Origin: Lachnospiraceae bacterium
GTDB taxonomy: Bacteria > Bacillota > Clostridia > Lachnospirales > Lachnospiraceae
Assembly (NCBI GenBank): GCA_015057115.1
Contig: SVEZ01000002.1
Span: 62,001 to 126,000 of the forward strand
Direction of reading: 5' to 3'
DNA: 64,000 nt
Made by a program: the position numbers and the translations under genes. How positions within the stretch are numbered: position 1 is the first letter of the stretch; each line of letters begins with the position of its first letter. Below are positions 44,796-55,569 of this stretch, one piece after another. The notes below the pieces were generated by a model, which saw only the letters and a program-made list of their open reading frames with translations, did no database searches and had not been told where the DNA came from.

Positions 44796-45584
44796 ATGCC
44801 AATAGAAAACGGTTATGAGAAGTTTAAAAAAGATGTATTCTCTTTGACAAAAATTGATTTAAATGCCTACAAAGAGAAGCAGATGAAACGACGTATTGAT
44901 ACGTTGATAGGGAAGAACAAATGCAAAACTTATGATGAGTATGTAGCATTGATTAAGAATAATAAAGAGCGTTTTGAGGAGTTCGTAAATTTCCTTACCA
45001 TCAATGTCTCTGAATTTTATCGTAACCCGGAACAATGGACACTTCTTGACAAAGAAGTTTTTCCAAAGCTTATCAGTAGTTTTGGACAGAACCTGAAGAT
45101 TTGGAGTGCAGCATGCTCCACAGGCGATGAACCATATTCCCTGGTAATGGCACTTAGCAGACATTTACCGTTAGAAAGAATAAAGATAATTGCAACTGAC
45201 ATTGACAAGCAGGTCATCGCAAAGGCAAAGGTAGGATTATATTCTGCCAAGAGTATTGCTAATGTTCCTGCTGATTTGAAGAAGAAGTACTTCACGGAAA
45301 TAGGCGGCTCCTACCAGATCTCTGATGCCATCAAACAGAGAGTCGAGTTTAAGGAACATAACCTTTTAAAGGATCCTTACCCGACTGGCTGCAATTTAAT
45401 CGTGTGCAGAAATGTACTGATCTATTTTACCGAGGAAGCAAAAGAGGAAGTTTACAAGAAGTTTAATGCTTCTCTTGTAAATGATGGCGTTCTCTTTATT
45501 GGAAGCACGGAACAGATTATGAATTATAAAGAAATCGGATATGACCGTGCCCAGTCTTTCTTTTTCATCAAGAGTGGCAAATAA
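44796..45584 (+). CDS. cheR: CheR-type chemotaxis protein methyltransferase
   Basis: INVSEFYRNPEQW; IWSAACSTGDEPYSLVM; LIVCRNVLIYFTEEAK. Confidence 0.94.
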   Translation: MPIENGYEKFKKDVFSLTKIDLNAYKEKQMKRRIDTLIGKNKCKTYDEYVALIKNNKERFEEFVNFLTINVSEFYRNPEQWTLLDKEVFPKLISSFGQNLKIWSAACSTGDEPYSLVMALSRHLPLERIKIIATDIDKQVIAKAKVGLYSAKSIANVPADLKKKYFTEIGGSYQISDAIKQRVEFKEHNLLKDPYPTGCNLIVCRNVLIYFTEEAKEEVYKKFNASLVNDGVLFIGSTEQIMNYKEIGYDRAQSFFFIKSGK

Positions 45585-45640
45585 TAAATTCTCCTTCGGA
45601 GATGTTTGTTTGTACATTGCTGTGAATCAAATAAGCATAT

Positions 45641-45681
45641 TAAAAGCCACATTCCGGCATAGTCGGAATGTGGCTTTTTGA
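45641..45681. terminator. Bidirectional intrinsic terminator
   Basis: AAAAGCCACATTCCG-GCATAGT-CGGAATGTGGCTTTTTG between convergent genes. Confidence 0.9.
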
Positions 45682-45701
45682 ATTACAAGTAAGTTTGATA
45701 T

Positions 45702-46718
45702 TTATTTCAAATTACAAAGAAGCTGCAATATTGTTTGAATATACGGTTCCAATGTTTCTTTACACAAACTCTCTTTTGTTATGCGGAATTTCCCGTAAGA
45801 AGTCTCCGGAGTTGCTGGAATTTTGGATTCTTTTTCAACGTACCTTGCCATATCTTTTAAAACAGCTATATCCTCATTTTTCAAATATACATAGTCTTTG
45901 TAATTCAGATATGGAACTTTAATCTGACCATCATACATAGTGGAACTTAAATATAGCTTATTGCCTCGCAACGATAAGTAGTAGTCAAAGCGACGATATG
46001 AAACAGGAACCGGTACCGGTAAACTCAATGTTGCTTCAATAACCAGACGTTCTTCTTCATTACCGTAATAGTCCACAGAGGTAGTTTGGGATGCACTTTC
46101 AAACGTATACTCCCCTTGAAAGACTTTTAGATAAGAAAGAACCGGTAGAAGATAGGCCATTCCCAAAATATCTTCGTAATTATGTAAAAGCAGCAGCTTT
46201 TCTTCATCTAAATTTCCGGTTTTGCTGTAATTCATATAGTGGGAGATGAGTTCACCACCGGTGTACAAATCTTCCCGATTGATACCTAAGAATTGTTCAA
46301 CCGTTTTCTGTTTTAAATCCATTAGCTTTAATATATGCTTAAAAGGCTTTAATTCTTTATAAATGTCCACTTTTTCCAATAAAGATAGGGTTTCATTTAC
46401 CTTTAAAAGTTTTGCTTTTTCCTCCAAATACGGAATATCAAAGCCCAATCCATTATAAGTAATGCATGAAGAGTACTGCTTGCAGAGATTATAAAATGCG
46501 ATAAGAAGGAAGGCTTCATCCTCCTTGGATTGCGCAAGATATTGTGTAATATGCAAAATATCATCTACTAAAACAGCAGCACCAATCATATATAATTGGG
46601 AGGTTTTTGCCGAAAAACCGGTGGTTTCGATGTCAAATAGAATGGTATCTTCAGTTAAATGGCAAATGCTTTCCGGGCAATTCAGGTTCAAATTCAATTC
46701 ATGTTCAATTACTTTCAT
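45702..46718 (-). CDS. Ribonuclease H-like (YprB-type) exonuclease domain protein
   Basis: ILFDIETTGFSAKTSQLYMIGA, TYNGLGFDIPYLEEKA, NYEDILGMAYLLPVL; start at ATG 46718. Confidence 0.88.
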   Translation of the reverse strand: MKVIEHELNLNLNCPESICHLTEDTILFDIETTGFSAKTSQLYMIGAAVLVDDILHITQYLAQSKEDEAFLLIAFYNLCKQYSSCITYNGLGFDIPYLEEKAKLLKVNETLSLLEKVDIYKELKPFKHILKLMDLKQKTVEQFLGINREDLYTGGELISHYMNYSKTGNLDEEKLLLLHNYEDILGMAYLLPVLSYLKVFQGEYTFESASQTTSVDYYGNEEERLVIEATLSLPVPVPVSYRRFDYYLSLRGNKLYLSSTMYDGQIKVPYLNYKDYVYLKNEDIAVLKDMARYVEKESKIPATPETSYGKFRITKESLCKETLEPYIQTILQLLCNLK

Positions 46719-46855
46719 AGTTTCTCCATTTGTGTACTTTGTGAACAATTTTACGTTAATTTATAAATAAGTATAGCATATTTTTGAATTTTGCGTTATA
46801 ATTTTTTATGGGTTTATTAAAAAATCATAAAAAAAACAGAAAGAAGGATACGCGA

Positions 46856-48175
46856 ATGGGAATTTTAACTTTCAAGGGTGGAGTTCATCCGTATGAGGGT
46901 AAGGAATTGTCCAAGGATAAACCGGTCACTTCTTATTTACCTAAGAATGATTTGGTATTTCCTTTATCCCAGCATATCGGAGCTCCGGCCACTCCAGTAG
47001 TGGCGAAAGGCGACCATGTTTTGGCGGGGCAATTAATCGCTGAGGCTGGTGGCTTTGTATCAGCACCAATCTATTCCAGTGTTTCAGGCACGGTAAAAGC
47101 CATTGAACCGCGACGAACCGGAACCAGTGCCATGGTACAGTCCATCATTATTGAAAACGATGGAGAATACAAAAGTGTAGAATTTCAGCCGGTGGAGGAT
47201 GTTTTTTCTCTCAGCAAGGAAGAAGTAATTGAGAGAATCAAGACGGCGGGAATTGTTGGAATGGGCGGAGCTGGTTTCCCAACCCACGTAAAGCTTTCCC
47301 CGAAGGAACCGGAGAAAATCGACTACATTATTGCAAACTGTGCGGAATGTGAACCATATCTGACATCCGATTATCGTTTGATGTTAGATGAACCGGAGAA
47401 CCTGATCGGCGGTATGAAGCTTATGGTGTCCTTATTTGAGCATGCAAAGGGAATCATTGCTATCGAAGATAACAAGCCGGATTGTATTGATCTTTTGACG
47501 AAGATGACAGCAGATGAACCAAAGATTGAGGTAAAAGCTGTTAAAACAAAATACCCACAGGGTTCTGAGCGTCAGATGATTTTTGCTACTACCGGTCGTG
47601 CTATCAATTCCGCTATGCTTCCGGCAGATGCCGGCTGTATTGTAGATAATACAGCAACCATTATCAATGTTTACAAGGCTGTCAAAGAAGGCAAGCCGTT
47701 AACACACCGTGTTGTAACCATTACCGGTGATGCCATCAACGATCCTCGTAACTTTGATGTATTGTTCGGAACAAGCTTTGCTGAACTTGTAGAAGCCGCA
47801 GGCGGATTCAAAAATCAGCCTGAGAAAATCATTTCCGGAGGTCCTATGATGGGATTCGCCGTATTTGATTATAACTTCCCGGTTGTAAAGACAACTTCCT
47901 CATTACTTTGCATGACAAAGGATGAAGCAGCACAGTATGAGCCAACAGCCTGCATTAATTGCGGACGCTGCGTTGAGGTTTGCCCATCTCGTCTGATTCC
48001 ATCCAGACTTGCTAAGTTAATGGATCATGGAGATATTGAAGCATTTGAAAAAATGGACGGCGTAGAGTGTGTAGAGTGTGGAAGTTGCAGCTATATCTGT
48101 CCGGCAAAGAGACATCTGGCTCAGTCCATCCGTGCAGGACGTCAGACTGTGCTTGCAAATCGTCGTAAAAAATAA
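46856..48175 (+). CDS. rnfC: Rnf electron transport complex subunit C
   Basis: FKGGVHPYEGKELSKDKPV; GMGGAGFPTHVKL; two CxxCxxCxxxCP clusters. Confidence 0.96.
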   Translation: MGILTFKGGVHPYEGKELSKDKPVTSYLPKNDLVFPLSQHIGAPATPVVAKGDHVLAGQLIAEAGGFVSAPIYSSVSGTVKAIEPRRTGTSAMVQSIIIENDGEYKSVEFQPVEDVFSLSKEEVIERIKTAGIVGMGGAGFPTHVKLSPKEPEKIDYIIANCAECEPYLTSDYRLMLDEPENLIGGMKLMVSLFEHAKGIIAIEDNKPDCIDLLTKMTADEPKIEVKAVKTKYPQGSERQMIFATTGRAINSAMLPADAGCIVDNTATIINVYKAVKEGKPLTHRVVTITGDAINDPRNFDVLFGTSFAELVEAAGGFKNQPEKIISGGPMMGFAVFDYNFPVVKTTSSLLCMTKDEAAQYEPTACINCGRCVEVCPSRLIPSRLAKLMDHGDIEAFEKMDGVECVECGSCSYICPAKRHLAQSIRAGRQTVLANRRKK

Positions 48176-48196
48176 GGATTGAGAGGTGTACTTAAG

Positions 48197-49126
48197 TTGA
48201 GTGAATTATTACATGTTTCATCATCGCCACACGTTCGTTCTAAAGATACGACACAGAAAATCATGCTTTATGTGGTAATATCCTTACTTCCGGCAGCATG
48301 CTTCGGTGTTTATAATTTTGGAATGCAGGCGTTGGTGCTTATCTTAGTTACGATAGCATCCTGTGTGCTTTCAGAATATGTGTTTAACATGATTACCAAA
48401 CGGAAACAGACCATTCAGGATTTGAGTGCAGTAGTTACCGGTTTATTGCTTGCATTAAACCTTCCGCCTGCATTTCCATGGTATCTTGCAATTGTAGGTG
48501 GTATATTCGCCATCATCGTTGTTAAAATGGTATTTGGTGGATTGGGACAGAACTTCATGAACCCTGCATTGGGAGCTCGTTGTTTCTTACTGATTTCCTT
48601 TACCGGTTACATGACCAACTTCACTTATGATGGAGAATCCGTTGCAACTCCTCTGGCTTTATTAAAAGCAGGAGAGTCTGTAAAAACGATGGATCTGTTT
48701 ATGGGAACCACCGCCGGAACCATCGGTGAGACCTGTGTTATTGCCTTACTTGCAGGAGCAATTTTCCTGATTCTTATGGGTGTGATTCAGATTACCATTC
48801 CGGCAAGCTATATCATTACCTTCGCCATTTTTACTTTTCTTTTTGGCGGACATGGATTTGATATGACTTTCCTTGTAGCAGAGCTTTGTGGTGGTGGTTT
48901 AATGCTTGGAGCTTTCTTTATGGCTACCGATTATGCAACCAGTCCAATCACAACCAACGGAAGAATTATCTTTGGTATTTGCCTGGGAATTTTGACCGGC
49001 GTGTTCCGTTTCTACGGAGCAAGTGCAGAGGGTGTTTCCTACGCCATCATCTTCTCAAACCTTTTAGTTCCGCTTATTGAGAGGGTTTCCAGACCAAAAG
49101 CATTTGGTAAAGGAGGCAAGGCATAA
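48197..49126 (+). CDS. rnfD: Rnf complex subunit D (TTG start likely)
   Basis: SSPHVRSKDTTQKIM; NPALGARCFLLISF; DYATSPIT. Confidence 0.95.
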   Translation: MSELLHVSSSPHVRSKDTTQKIMLYVVISLLPAACFGVYNFGMQALVLILVTIASCVLSEYVFNMITKRKQTIQDLSAVVTGLLLALNLPPAFPWYLAIVGGIFAIIVVKMVFGGLGQNFMNPALGARCFLLISFTGYMTNFTYDGESVATPLALLKAGESVKTMDLFMGTTAGTIGETCVIALLAGAIFLILMGVIQITIPASYIITFAIFTFLFGGHGFDMTFLVAELCGGGLMLGAFFMATDYATSPITTNGRIIFGICLGILTGVFRFYGASAEGVSYAIIFSNLLVPLIERVSRPKAFGKGGKA

Positions 49127-49740
49127 TGAATAGAATAGTAAGTGATACGTTAAAGATTTTCATGATTACATTGGTTGCAGGATTACTTCTTGGTTCTGTA
49201 TACATGATCACCAAAGAGCCAATCCGTAAAGCTGATGAGAATGCTAAACAGGAAGCTTACAAAGCTGTATTTGAAGATGCCAAGACCTTCGAGGCAACTA
49301 AGTTTGACGAGAAGGAAGCTCGTAAGCTTTTAGACAAAAACAGTTACCAGGACGATACCATTAATGAAGTGGTAGAAGCAAAAGACGGATCCGGTGCTTT
49401 ATTGGGCTATGTTTTAACCATTACCTCTACTGCCGGATACGGTGGAGATATTCAGTTTTCCATCGGAATCAAAATGGACGGAACCTTAAACGGATACTCC
49501 ATTTTATCCATTAGCGAAACTGCCGGTCTTGGTATGAAGGCCAAAGAAGAGAAATTCTCTTCCCAGTTTAAAAACAAAAACGTTACTCGCTTAGAGGTTA
49601 CCAAGACAGGTGCTAAATCTGATGAAGAGATTGATGCCATCAGCGGTGCAACCATTACCTCCAAAGCGATGACCTATGGTATTGACTCCGGTCTTTGCTA
49701 TTTCCAGAATAAATTAGCAGCGGAAGGAGGAGCACAGTAA
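49126..49740 (+). CDS. rnfG: Rnf complex subunit G
   Basis: FMN-binding region ISGATITSKAM; signal anchor. Confidence 0.95.
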   Translation: MNRIVSDTLKIFMITLVAGLLLGSVYMITKEPIRKADENAKQEAYKAVFEDAKTFEATKFDEKEARKLLDKNSYQDDTINEVVEAKDGSGALLGYVLTITSTAGYGGDIQFSIGIKMDGTLNGYSILSISETAGLGMKAKEEKFSSQFKNKNVTRLEVTKTGAKSDEEIDAISGATITSKAMTYGIDSGLCYFQNKLAAEGGAQ

Positions 49741-50540
49741 TGAACAAATGTACAGAGCGTTTATACAACGGTATAATCAAAGAGAATCCTACTTTCGTGC
49801 TGATGCTTGGAATGTGTCCGACCCTGGCGGTTACCACTTCGGCAATCAATGGTATCGGAATGGGACTTTCTACTACCGTAGTATTGGCATTAAGTAACCT
49901 TTTAATCTCCATTTTACGAAATATGATTCCGGATCGTGTCCGTGTACCGTCCTTCATCGTAGTAGTAGCATCTTTCGTAACCATGGTAGAGTTTTTGGTA
50001 AAAGGCTTTGTACCAAGCCTTTATGCATCCCTTGGAATTTACATTCCGCTTATTGTTGTAAACTGTATTATCTTAGGACGTGCAGAAAGCTATGCTTCCA
50101 AGAACGGTCCTTTGCCATCTTTATTTGATGGTATCGGAATGGGACTTGGATTTACCTGCAGTATCACCATCATCGGTGCTTTCCGTGAGTTTATCGGAGC
50201 AGGCCAGTTATTTGGAAACCAGATTCTTCCAATTGCAGATGCTGCAAGTGGAAAAGCAGGATATGTACCGATTACCATCTTTGTTTTGGCACCGGGTGCA
50301 TTCTTGGTTCTTGGTTCCTTAACAGCAGTTATTAATGCAATTAACAACAAGAAGAAAGCGGCCGGTAAAGCGGTTGTAGAAGCAGTTGGCTGCGGTGATG
50401 GTTGTGCAAGCTGTGCAAGCAAATCCGTATGTCAGACAGCAAACTTAAATGCAGCTCCGAAAGCAGAAGCAGTACCTGTTAAACCTGCTGAGGCAGTAAA
50501 GCCTGCAGAAACTGCAGAAGAAACGAAGAAAGACGAATAG
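49740..50540 (+). CDS. rnfE: Rnf complex subunit E
   Basis: NGIIKENPTFVLMLGMCPTLAVTTSAING; C-terminal Cys-containing extension. Confidence 0.95.
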   Translation: MNKCTERLYNGIIKENPTFVLMLGMCPTLAVTTSAINGIGMGLSTTVVLALSNLLISILRNMIPDRVRVPSFIVVVASFVTMVEFLVKGFVPSLYASLGIYIPLIVVNCIILGRAESYASKNGPLPSLFDGIGMGLGFTCSITIIGAFREFIGAGQLFGNQILPIADAASGKAGYVPITIFVLAPGAFLVLGSLTAVINAINNKKKAAGKAVVEAVGCGDGCASCASKSVCQTANLNAAPKAEAVPVKPAEAVKPAETAEETKKDE

Positions 50541-50553
50541 GAGGATAACGGAT

Positions 50554-51129
50554 ATGGAGAATATTTTACTCATTACCATTGGTGCAGCCTTGGTAAATAA
50601 CGTTGTATTAAGCCAGTTCCTTGGTCTGTGTCCTTTCCTTGGTGTTTCCAAAAAGGTTGAGACCGCAGCCGGAATGGGCGGAGCGGTAATCTTCGTTATT
50701 ACCCTTGCATCATTTGTATGCGGAATTATTGAGAAATTTATTTTAATTCCTGCGCACCTTGAATACTTAAATACCATTGTATTTATCTTAATCATTGCGG
50801 CATTAGTACAGTTCGTGGAAATGTTTTTACACAAATCCATGCCATCCCTGTACAATTCTCTTGGTGTGTACTTACCACTTATTACCACCAACTGTGCAGT
50901 ACTTGGTATTGCACTTAAGAACGTACAGAACGGATATGGTATTATTACCGGAACGGTAAACGGTTTATTTACCGCAGTTGGATTTTCCATTGCTATCGTA
51001 ATTATGGCTGGAATTCGTGAGCAGATTGAATACAATGACTTTCCGGAAGCTTTTAAGGGCTCTGCCAGTGTATTATTCACTGCAGGTCTTATGGCCATTG
51101 CATTCTTTGGATTTTCCGGAATCATTTAA
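50554..51129 (+). CDS. rnfA: Rnf complex subunit A
   Basis: ALVNNVVLSQFLGLCPFLGVSKK; LPLITTNCAVLG. Confidence 0.96.
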   Translation: MENILLITIGAALVNNVVLSQFLGLCPFLGVSKKVETAAGMGGAVIFVITLASFVCGIIEKFILIPAHLEYLNTIVFILIIAALVQFVEMFLHKSMPSLYNSLGVYLPLITTNCAVLGIALKNVQNGYGIITGTVNGLFTAVGFSIAIVIMAGIREQIEYNDFPEAFKGSASVLFTAGLMAIAFFGFSGII

Positions 51130-51141
51130 GGAGGCGTGAGT

Positions 51142-51933
51142 ATGACAGGAATTATTATTGCCGGTGTCTTAATTGCCGGAGTAGGTATTTTCATCGGCGT
51201 CTTCTTAGGAGTTGCCGGAGAAAAGTTTGAAGTAGAGGTTGATCCTCGTGAAACTCAGATTTTAGAAGTACTCCCTGGAAACAACTGTGGAGGATGTGGA
51301 TACCCTGGTTGTTCCGGTTTGGCTGCAGCTATTGTTAAGGGGGAAGCTCCTGTAAATCAGTGTCCTGTTGGTGGAGCTCCTGTTGGTGTCAAGATTGGTG
51401 AAATCATGGGAGTTGCAGCAGAAGAGGGAGAAAGAAAAGTTGCATTTGTAAAATGTATCGGAACCTGCGATAAAGCAAAGAACGACTACAACTATATCGG
51501 TTTGGAAGATTGTTCCATGGCAAAACGTGTTCCGGGTGGCGGTGCCAAGTCCTGTAACTACGGATGCCTTGGTTTCGGAAGCTGTGTAAAGGCTTGTCCT
51601 TTCGATGCTATCCACGTTATTAACGGAGTTGCCAAAGTTGACAAGGAAGCTTGTAAAGCCTGCGGAAAATGTATTGCAGCTTGTCCAAACGGCTTAATCG
51701 AATTTGTACCGTACAGTGCAACCCAGATTGTTCAGTGTTCCAACAAGGACATGGGCAAACAGGTAATGCAGGTTTGCCAGGCAGGATGTATCGCATGTCA
51801 TCTTTGCGAGAAGAATTGTCCTTCTGAAGCAATCACTGTAGAAAATAACATTGCTCACATTGATCAGTCCAAATGTACACGTTGTGGTACCTGTGCTGAG
51901 AAATGTCCGAAGAAGGTTATTTCCGTTTTATAA
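51142..51933 (+). CDS. rnfB: Rnf complex subunit B (ferredoxin)
   Basis: LPGNNCGGCGYPGCSGLAAAIVKGEAPVNQCPVGG; multiple 4Fe-4S motifs. Confidence 0.97.
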   Translation: MTGIIIAGVLIAGVGIFIGVFLGVAGEKFEVEVDPRETQILEVLPGNNCGGCGYPGCSGLAAAIVKGEAPVNQCPVGGAPVGVKIGEIMGVAAEEGERKVAFVKCIGTCDKAKNDYNYIGLEDCSMAKRVPGGGAKSCNYGCLGFGSCVKACPFDAIHVINGVAKVDKEACKACGKCIAACPNGLIEFVPYSATQIVQCSNKDMGKQVMQVCQAGCIACHLCEKNCPSEAITVENNIAHIDQSKCTRCGTCAEKCPKKVISVL

Positions 51934-51942
51934 GATTTTAAT

Positions 51943-51980
51943 AAAAGCGCCTGCGAGAAATATCTCGTGGGCGTTTTTTG
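51943..51980 (+). terminator. Intrinsic terminator after rnf operon
   Basis: AAAAGCGCCTGCGAGA-AATA-TCTCGTGGGCGTTTTTT. Confidence 0.9.
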
Positions 51981-52072
51981 GTTGGCTATTACGAAAGAAT
52001 ACACCATTCTTGCAAAAAAAAGAAAAGTCTGTTATACTTTCAAAAGGTATGCATTTTAGAAAGGATAAGGAT

Positions 52073-52294
52073 ATGACAGAGGAAAAAATCGCTCGTATCA
52101 ACGAATTATATCATAAATCAAAGGCAGAAGGATTAACAGAAGAAGAAAAGAAAGAGCAGTTTATGCTTCGGCAGGAGTATATCGCAGCCATTAAAGGGGC
52201 AATTTCTGCTCAAATGGAAAATGTCAGCGTAGAAGAAGCGGACGGAACCATTGTTTCTGCTGTGGAACGCAGACGTCAGAAAGGAAAGAACTAA
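52073..52294 (+). CDS. DUF896 (YnzC-type) small protein
   Basis: KIARINELYHKSKAEGLTEEEKKEQFMLRQEYI. Confidence 0.9.
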   Translation: MTEEKIARINELYHKSKAEGLTEEEKKEQFMLRQEYIAAIKGAISAQMENVSVEEADGTIVSAVERRRQKGKN

Positions 52295-52295
52295 G

Positions 52296-53747
52296 TTGAG
52301 TAAGAAAAAAATCATCAATACAAGATTAACTGCTATTCTGGAGGCTGCACCTACAGAAGATTTAGATAGACAGGATTATTTTATTAAAGTAGCAAAAGAA
52401 GAAGTAGCAAAACGAAGTGAAGCAGCCGGTCGTCCCATGACCTGCTGTGTCAATACCTTTGGATGTCAGATGAATGCCAGAGATTCCGAGAAAATTCTTG
52501 GTGTTTTGGAAAAAGCAGGCTATGTGGAGTCAGAAGATGAACATGCAGACTTTGTAATCTATAATACCTGTACTGTAAGGGAAAACGCCTGCAACCGTGT
52601 TTACGGACGTCTTGGCTATTTAAGCACTTTGAAAAAGAAAAACGAATTCATGAAGATTGCTCTTTGCGGATGCATGATGCAGGAAGAGCATGTAAGGGAA
52701 AAAATTCATCAGAGTTATCCCTTTGTAGATTTGGTTTTCGGAACCCATAACATTTATAAATTTGCGGAATTATTAGTGGAAATGCTGTTTTCCGATTTTC
52801 AGATTGTGGAAGTGGTAGAAGGCAGTAATAAGATTGTAGAAGAACTTCCTATTGTACGAAAGTATTCCTATAAATCCGGTGTCAACATTACTTTTGGCTG
52901 CAACAATTTCTGTAGCTATTGTATTGTACCTTATGTTCGGGGACGTGAAAAGAGCCGTGAACCTAAGGATATTATCCGGGAAATTGAAAAGCTTGCATCC
53001 GACGGGGTGGTTGAGGTTATGTTGTTAGGTCAGAATGTAAATTCCTACGGAAAAGGCCTTGCAGACCCAATTACCTTTGCAGAACTTTTACAGGAAGTAG
53101 AGAAAATTGACGGTATCGAGAGAATTCGTTTTATGACCTCTCATCCTAAGGATTTATCTGATGAATTAATAGAGGTAATGGCAAATTCCAAAAAGATTTG
53201 CCGTCATTTACATTTACCGGTTCAATCCGGAAGTTCTCGAATTTTGAAAATCATGAACCGCCATTATGATAGAGAACATTACTTAAATCTGGTAAAGAAG
53301 ATTCGTGAAAAACTACCGGATGTAGCCCTTACAACAGATATTATTGTGGGATTCCCCGGTGAAACAGAAGAGGACTTCTTAGAAACTCTTTCTCTGGTAA
53401 AAGAAGTAGAGTACGACAGTGCTTTTACCTTTATTTATTCCAAGAGAACCGGAACTCCGGCTGCATCTATGCCGGATCAGGTGCCGGAGGATGTGGTAAA
53501 GGATCGCTTTGATCGACTTTTAAAAGAAGTACAGGAAATTTCCGAAAAAAGAGCAAGAGCCTATGAAGGACAGGATGCTACTGTATTGGTAGAATCTGTA
53601 AATGAGCAGGATGCCTCTTTAGTAACCGGACGTATGAGCAATAATCTTTTGGTACATTTTCCGGGAGATAAGGACCTTATCGGTAAATTGGTAGACGTTC
53701 ATCTTGATACCTGCAAAGGATTCTATTTCCTGGGTTCAAGGAAGTAA
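52296..53747 (+). CDS. miaB: tRNA-2-methylthio-N6-dimethylallyladenosine synthase (TTG start)
   Basis: VNTFGCQMNARDSEKI; FGCNNFCSYCIVPYVRGREKSR; TRAM C-terminus. Confidence 0.96.
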   Translation: MSKKKIINTRLTAILEAAPTEDLDRQDYFIKVAKEEVAKRSEAAGRPMTCCVNTFGCQMNARDSEKILGVLEKAGYVESEDEHADFVIYNTCTVRENACNRVYGRLGYLSTLKKKNEFMKIALCGCMMQEEHVREKIHQSYPFVDLVFGTHNIYKFAELLVEMLFSDFQIVEVVEGSNKIVEELPIVRKYSYKSGVNITFGCNNFCSYCIVPYVRGREKSREPKDIIREIEKLASDGVVEVMLLGQNVNSYGKGLADPITFAELLQEVEKIDGIERIRFMTSHPKDLSDELIEVMANSKKICRHLHLPVQSGSSRILKIMNRHYDREHYLNLVKKIREKLPDVALTTDIIVGFPGETEEDFLETLSLVKEVEYDSAFTFIYSKRTGTPAASMPDQVPEDVVKDRFDRLLKEVQEISEKRARAYEGQDATVLVESVNEQDASLVTGRMSNNLLVHFPGDKDLIGKLVDVHLDTCKGFYFLGSRK

Positions 53748-53760
53748 GTAAAGGAGTATT

Positions 53761-54357
53761 ATGTACGGTTTTATTATTGGACGGATTGAAGAAATAGAAG
53801 AAAATCTGGTCTGTTTAAATTGCAATAACGTAGGATATGAAATCTATATTCCGGACAGTGTAAAACAAAAACTTCCACCCACTGGAGAAGAAATTAAGCT
53901 TTACACCTACTTAAACGTGCGGGAAGATGCTTTAGTTTTGTTTGGATTTTTAACCAAGGAGGACAAGCATTTATTTAAGTTACTGCTTACAGTAAGCGGT
54001 ATAGGCCCCAAGGGTGCCTTATCTATTTTGTCCGTAATGACTCCTCAGGAACTGAAATTTGCCATTTTAGCCGGGGACGATAAACAGATAAGCAAGGCTC
54101 CGGGTGTAGGGAAAAAGATGGCGCAAAAACTAATAATTGAGTTAAAAGACAAAATTGATTTATCAGAAACTTTAGCGGAACAGGTAGTGCCGGAATCGGA
54201 AATCGCTAACAGCGCCAGAAACGATGCCATCAGCGCTTTAACCGCTTTAGGATACAGTGCAACGGAGAGTATGAAAACCGTATCGAGTATAACCATTACT
54301 CCGGAAATGGATGCAGAAGACATCATTAAGCTGGCATTAAAGAAGTTGGCATTTTAA
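53761..54357 (+). CDS. ruvA: Holliday junction branch migration protein RuvA
   Basis: GIGPKGALSILSVM; GVGKKMAQKLIIELKDK. Confidence 0.97.
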   Translation: MYGFIIGRIEEIEENLVCLNCNNVGYEIYIPDSVKQKLPPTGEEIKLYTYLNVREDALVLFGFLTKEDKHLFKLLLTVSGIGPKGALSILSVMTPQELKFAILAGDDKQISKAPGVGKKMAQKLIIELKDKIDLSETLAEQVVPESEIANSARNDAISALTALGYSATESMKTVSSITITPEMDAEDIIKLALKKLAF

Positions 54358-54372
54358 TATGCAGGAGAAGCT

Positions 54373-55374
54373 ATGGAAAAACGGATCATTTCCACCCAAC
54401 TTAGCACCGAGGATCTAGTAACAGACAACAGTCTACGTCCCCAGACCCTTGACGAGTATATCGGGCAGGAAAAGGTAAAAAACAACTTAAAAATATATAT
54501 CGAAGCTGCCAAGGAAAGACAGGAGCCCTTGGATCATGTACTGTTTTACGGTCCACCTGGTCTTGGTAAAACAACCCTTTCCGGTATTATTGCCAATGAA
54601 ATGGGAGTAAATGTAAAAGTCACTTCCGGACCGGCAATCCAAAAGCCGGGAGAAATGGCTTCTATTCTCAATAATCTTGGGGAAGGGGATATTTTGTTCG
54701 TGGATGAAATCCATCGGTTAAATAGACAGGTGGAAGAGGTATTATACCCGGCTATGGAGGATTTTGCCATTGACATTATGATTGGAAAAGGTACTACAGC
54801 CCGTTCCATCCGATTGGATTTACCGAAATTCACTCTGGTAGGCGCTACCACACGTGCAGGTCTTTTGTCTGCGCCCTTACGTGACCGTTTTGGTGTAGTA
54901 AACCATTTGGAATTTTATACTCCGGAAGAATTACAAATTATTGTGGAGCGTTCTGCTAAGAAATTAAATGTGAACATTGATAAAGATGGAGCTTATGAAC
55001 TTGCCAGAAGATCCAGAGGAACTCCCAGACTTGCAAACCGCTTGTTAAAGCGAGTTCGTGATTTTGCCCAAATCAAATATAATGGCATGATAACTAAGGA
55101 AGTGGCCGATGAAGTCCTTACCAGATTAGAAGTAGACAGTCTGGGGCTTGACAGAAATGACCGAAATATTCTGTTAACCATTATTGATAAGTTTGGCGGT
55201 GGACCGCTAGGCCTTGAGACCATGGCAGCCTCCTTGGGTGAGGATGCCGGAACCATTGAAGATGTTTATGAGCCTTATCTTGTACAGAACGGATTTCTGC
55301 TTAGAACTCCAAGGGGGAGAATGGCAACAGATCTTGCCTATGAGCATTTGCACAGAAACCGACCGGAAGCATAA
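54373..55374 (+). CDS. ruvB: Holliday junction branch migration helicase RuvB
   Basis: [55 protein letters not shown]. Confidence 0.98.
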   Translation: MEKRIISTQLSTEDLVTDNSLRPQTLDEYIGQEKVKNNLKIYIEAAKERQEPLDHVLFYGPPGLGKTTLSGIIANEMGVNVKVTSGPAIQKPGEMASILNNLGEGDILFVDEIHRLNRQVEEVLYPAMEDFAIDIMIGKGTTARSIRLDLPKFTLVGATTRAGLLSAPLRDRFGVVNHLEFYTPEELQIIVERSAKKLNVNIDKDGAYELARRSRGTPRLANRLLKRVRDFAQIKYNGMITKEVADEVLTRLEVDSLGLDRNDRNILLTIIDKFGGGPLGLETMAASLGEDAGTIEDVYEPYLVQNGFLLRTPRGRMATDLAYEHLHRNRPEA

Positions 55375-55376
55375 TA

Positions 55377-55568
55377 CTTGCGTTTGGCTCGTGCTTTTGT
55401 GATATAACGGTTGTTCTGCGACCGTTATCGCGTGGCGTCGGCAAATAAGCGCGTTGCGCTTATTTACGGCCCTTGCCAGTACGTCATTTTGCCCGCAAGC
55501 GGTCAATGACGTCTGCCAGTGCCTAACAAGCACTTCGTGCTTGCTTGCCTTGTGCCTTCGTGGTATAA
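55377..55568. repeat. Hairpin-rich intergenic element flanked by imperfect direct repeat
   Basis: Flanks CTTGCGTTTGGCTCGTGCTTTTGTGATATAA (55377-55407) and CTTGCTTGCCTTGTGCCTTCGTGGTATAA (55540-55568); four perfect stems in between. Confidence 0.65.
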
Positions 55569-55569
55569 T
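55541..55569 (+). promoter_or_regulatory. Putative zapA promoter
   Basis: TTGCTT, 17-nt spacer, TATAAT. Confidence 0.6.
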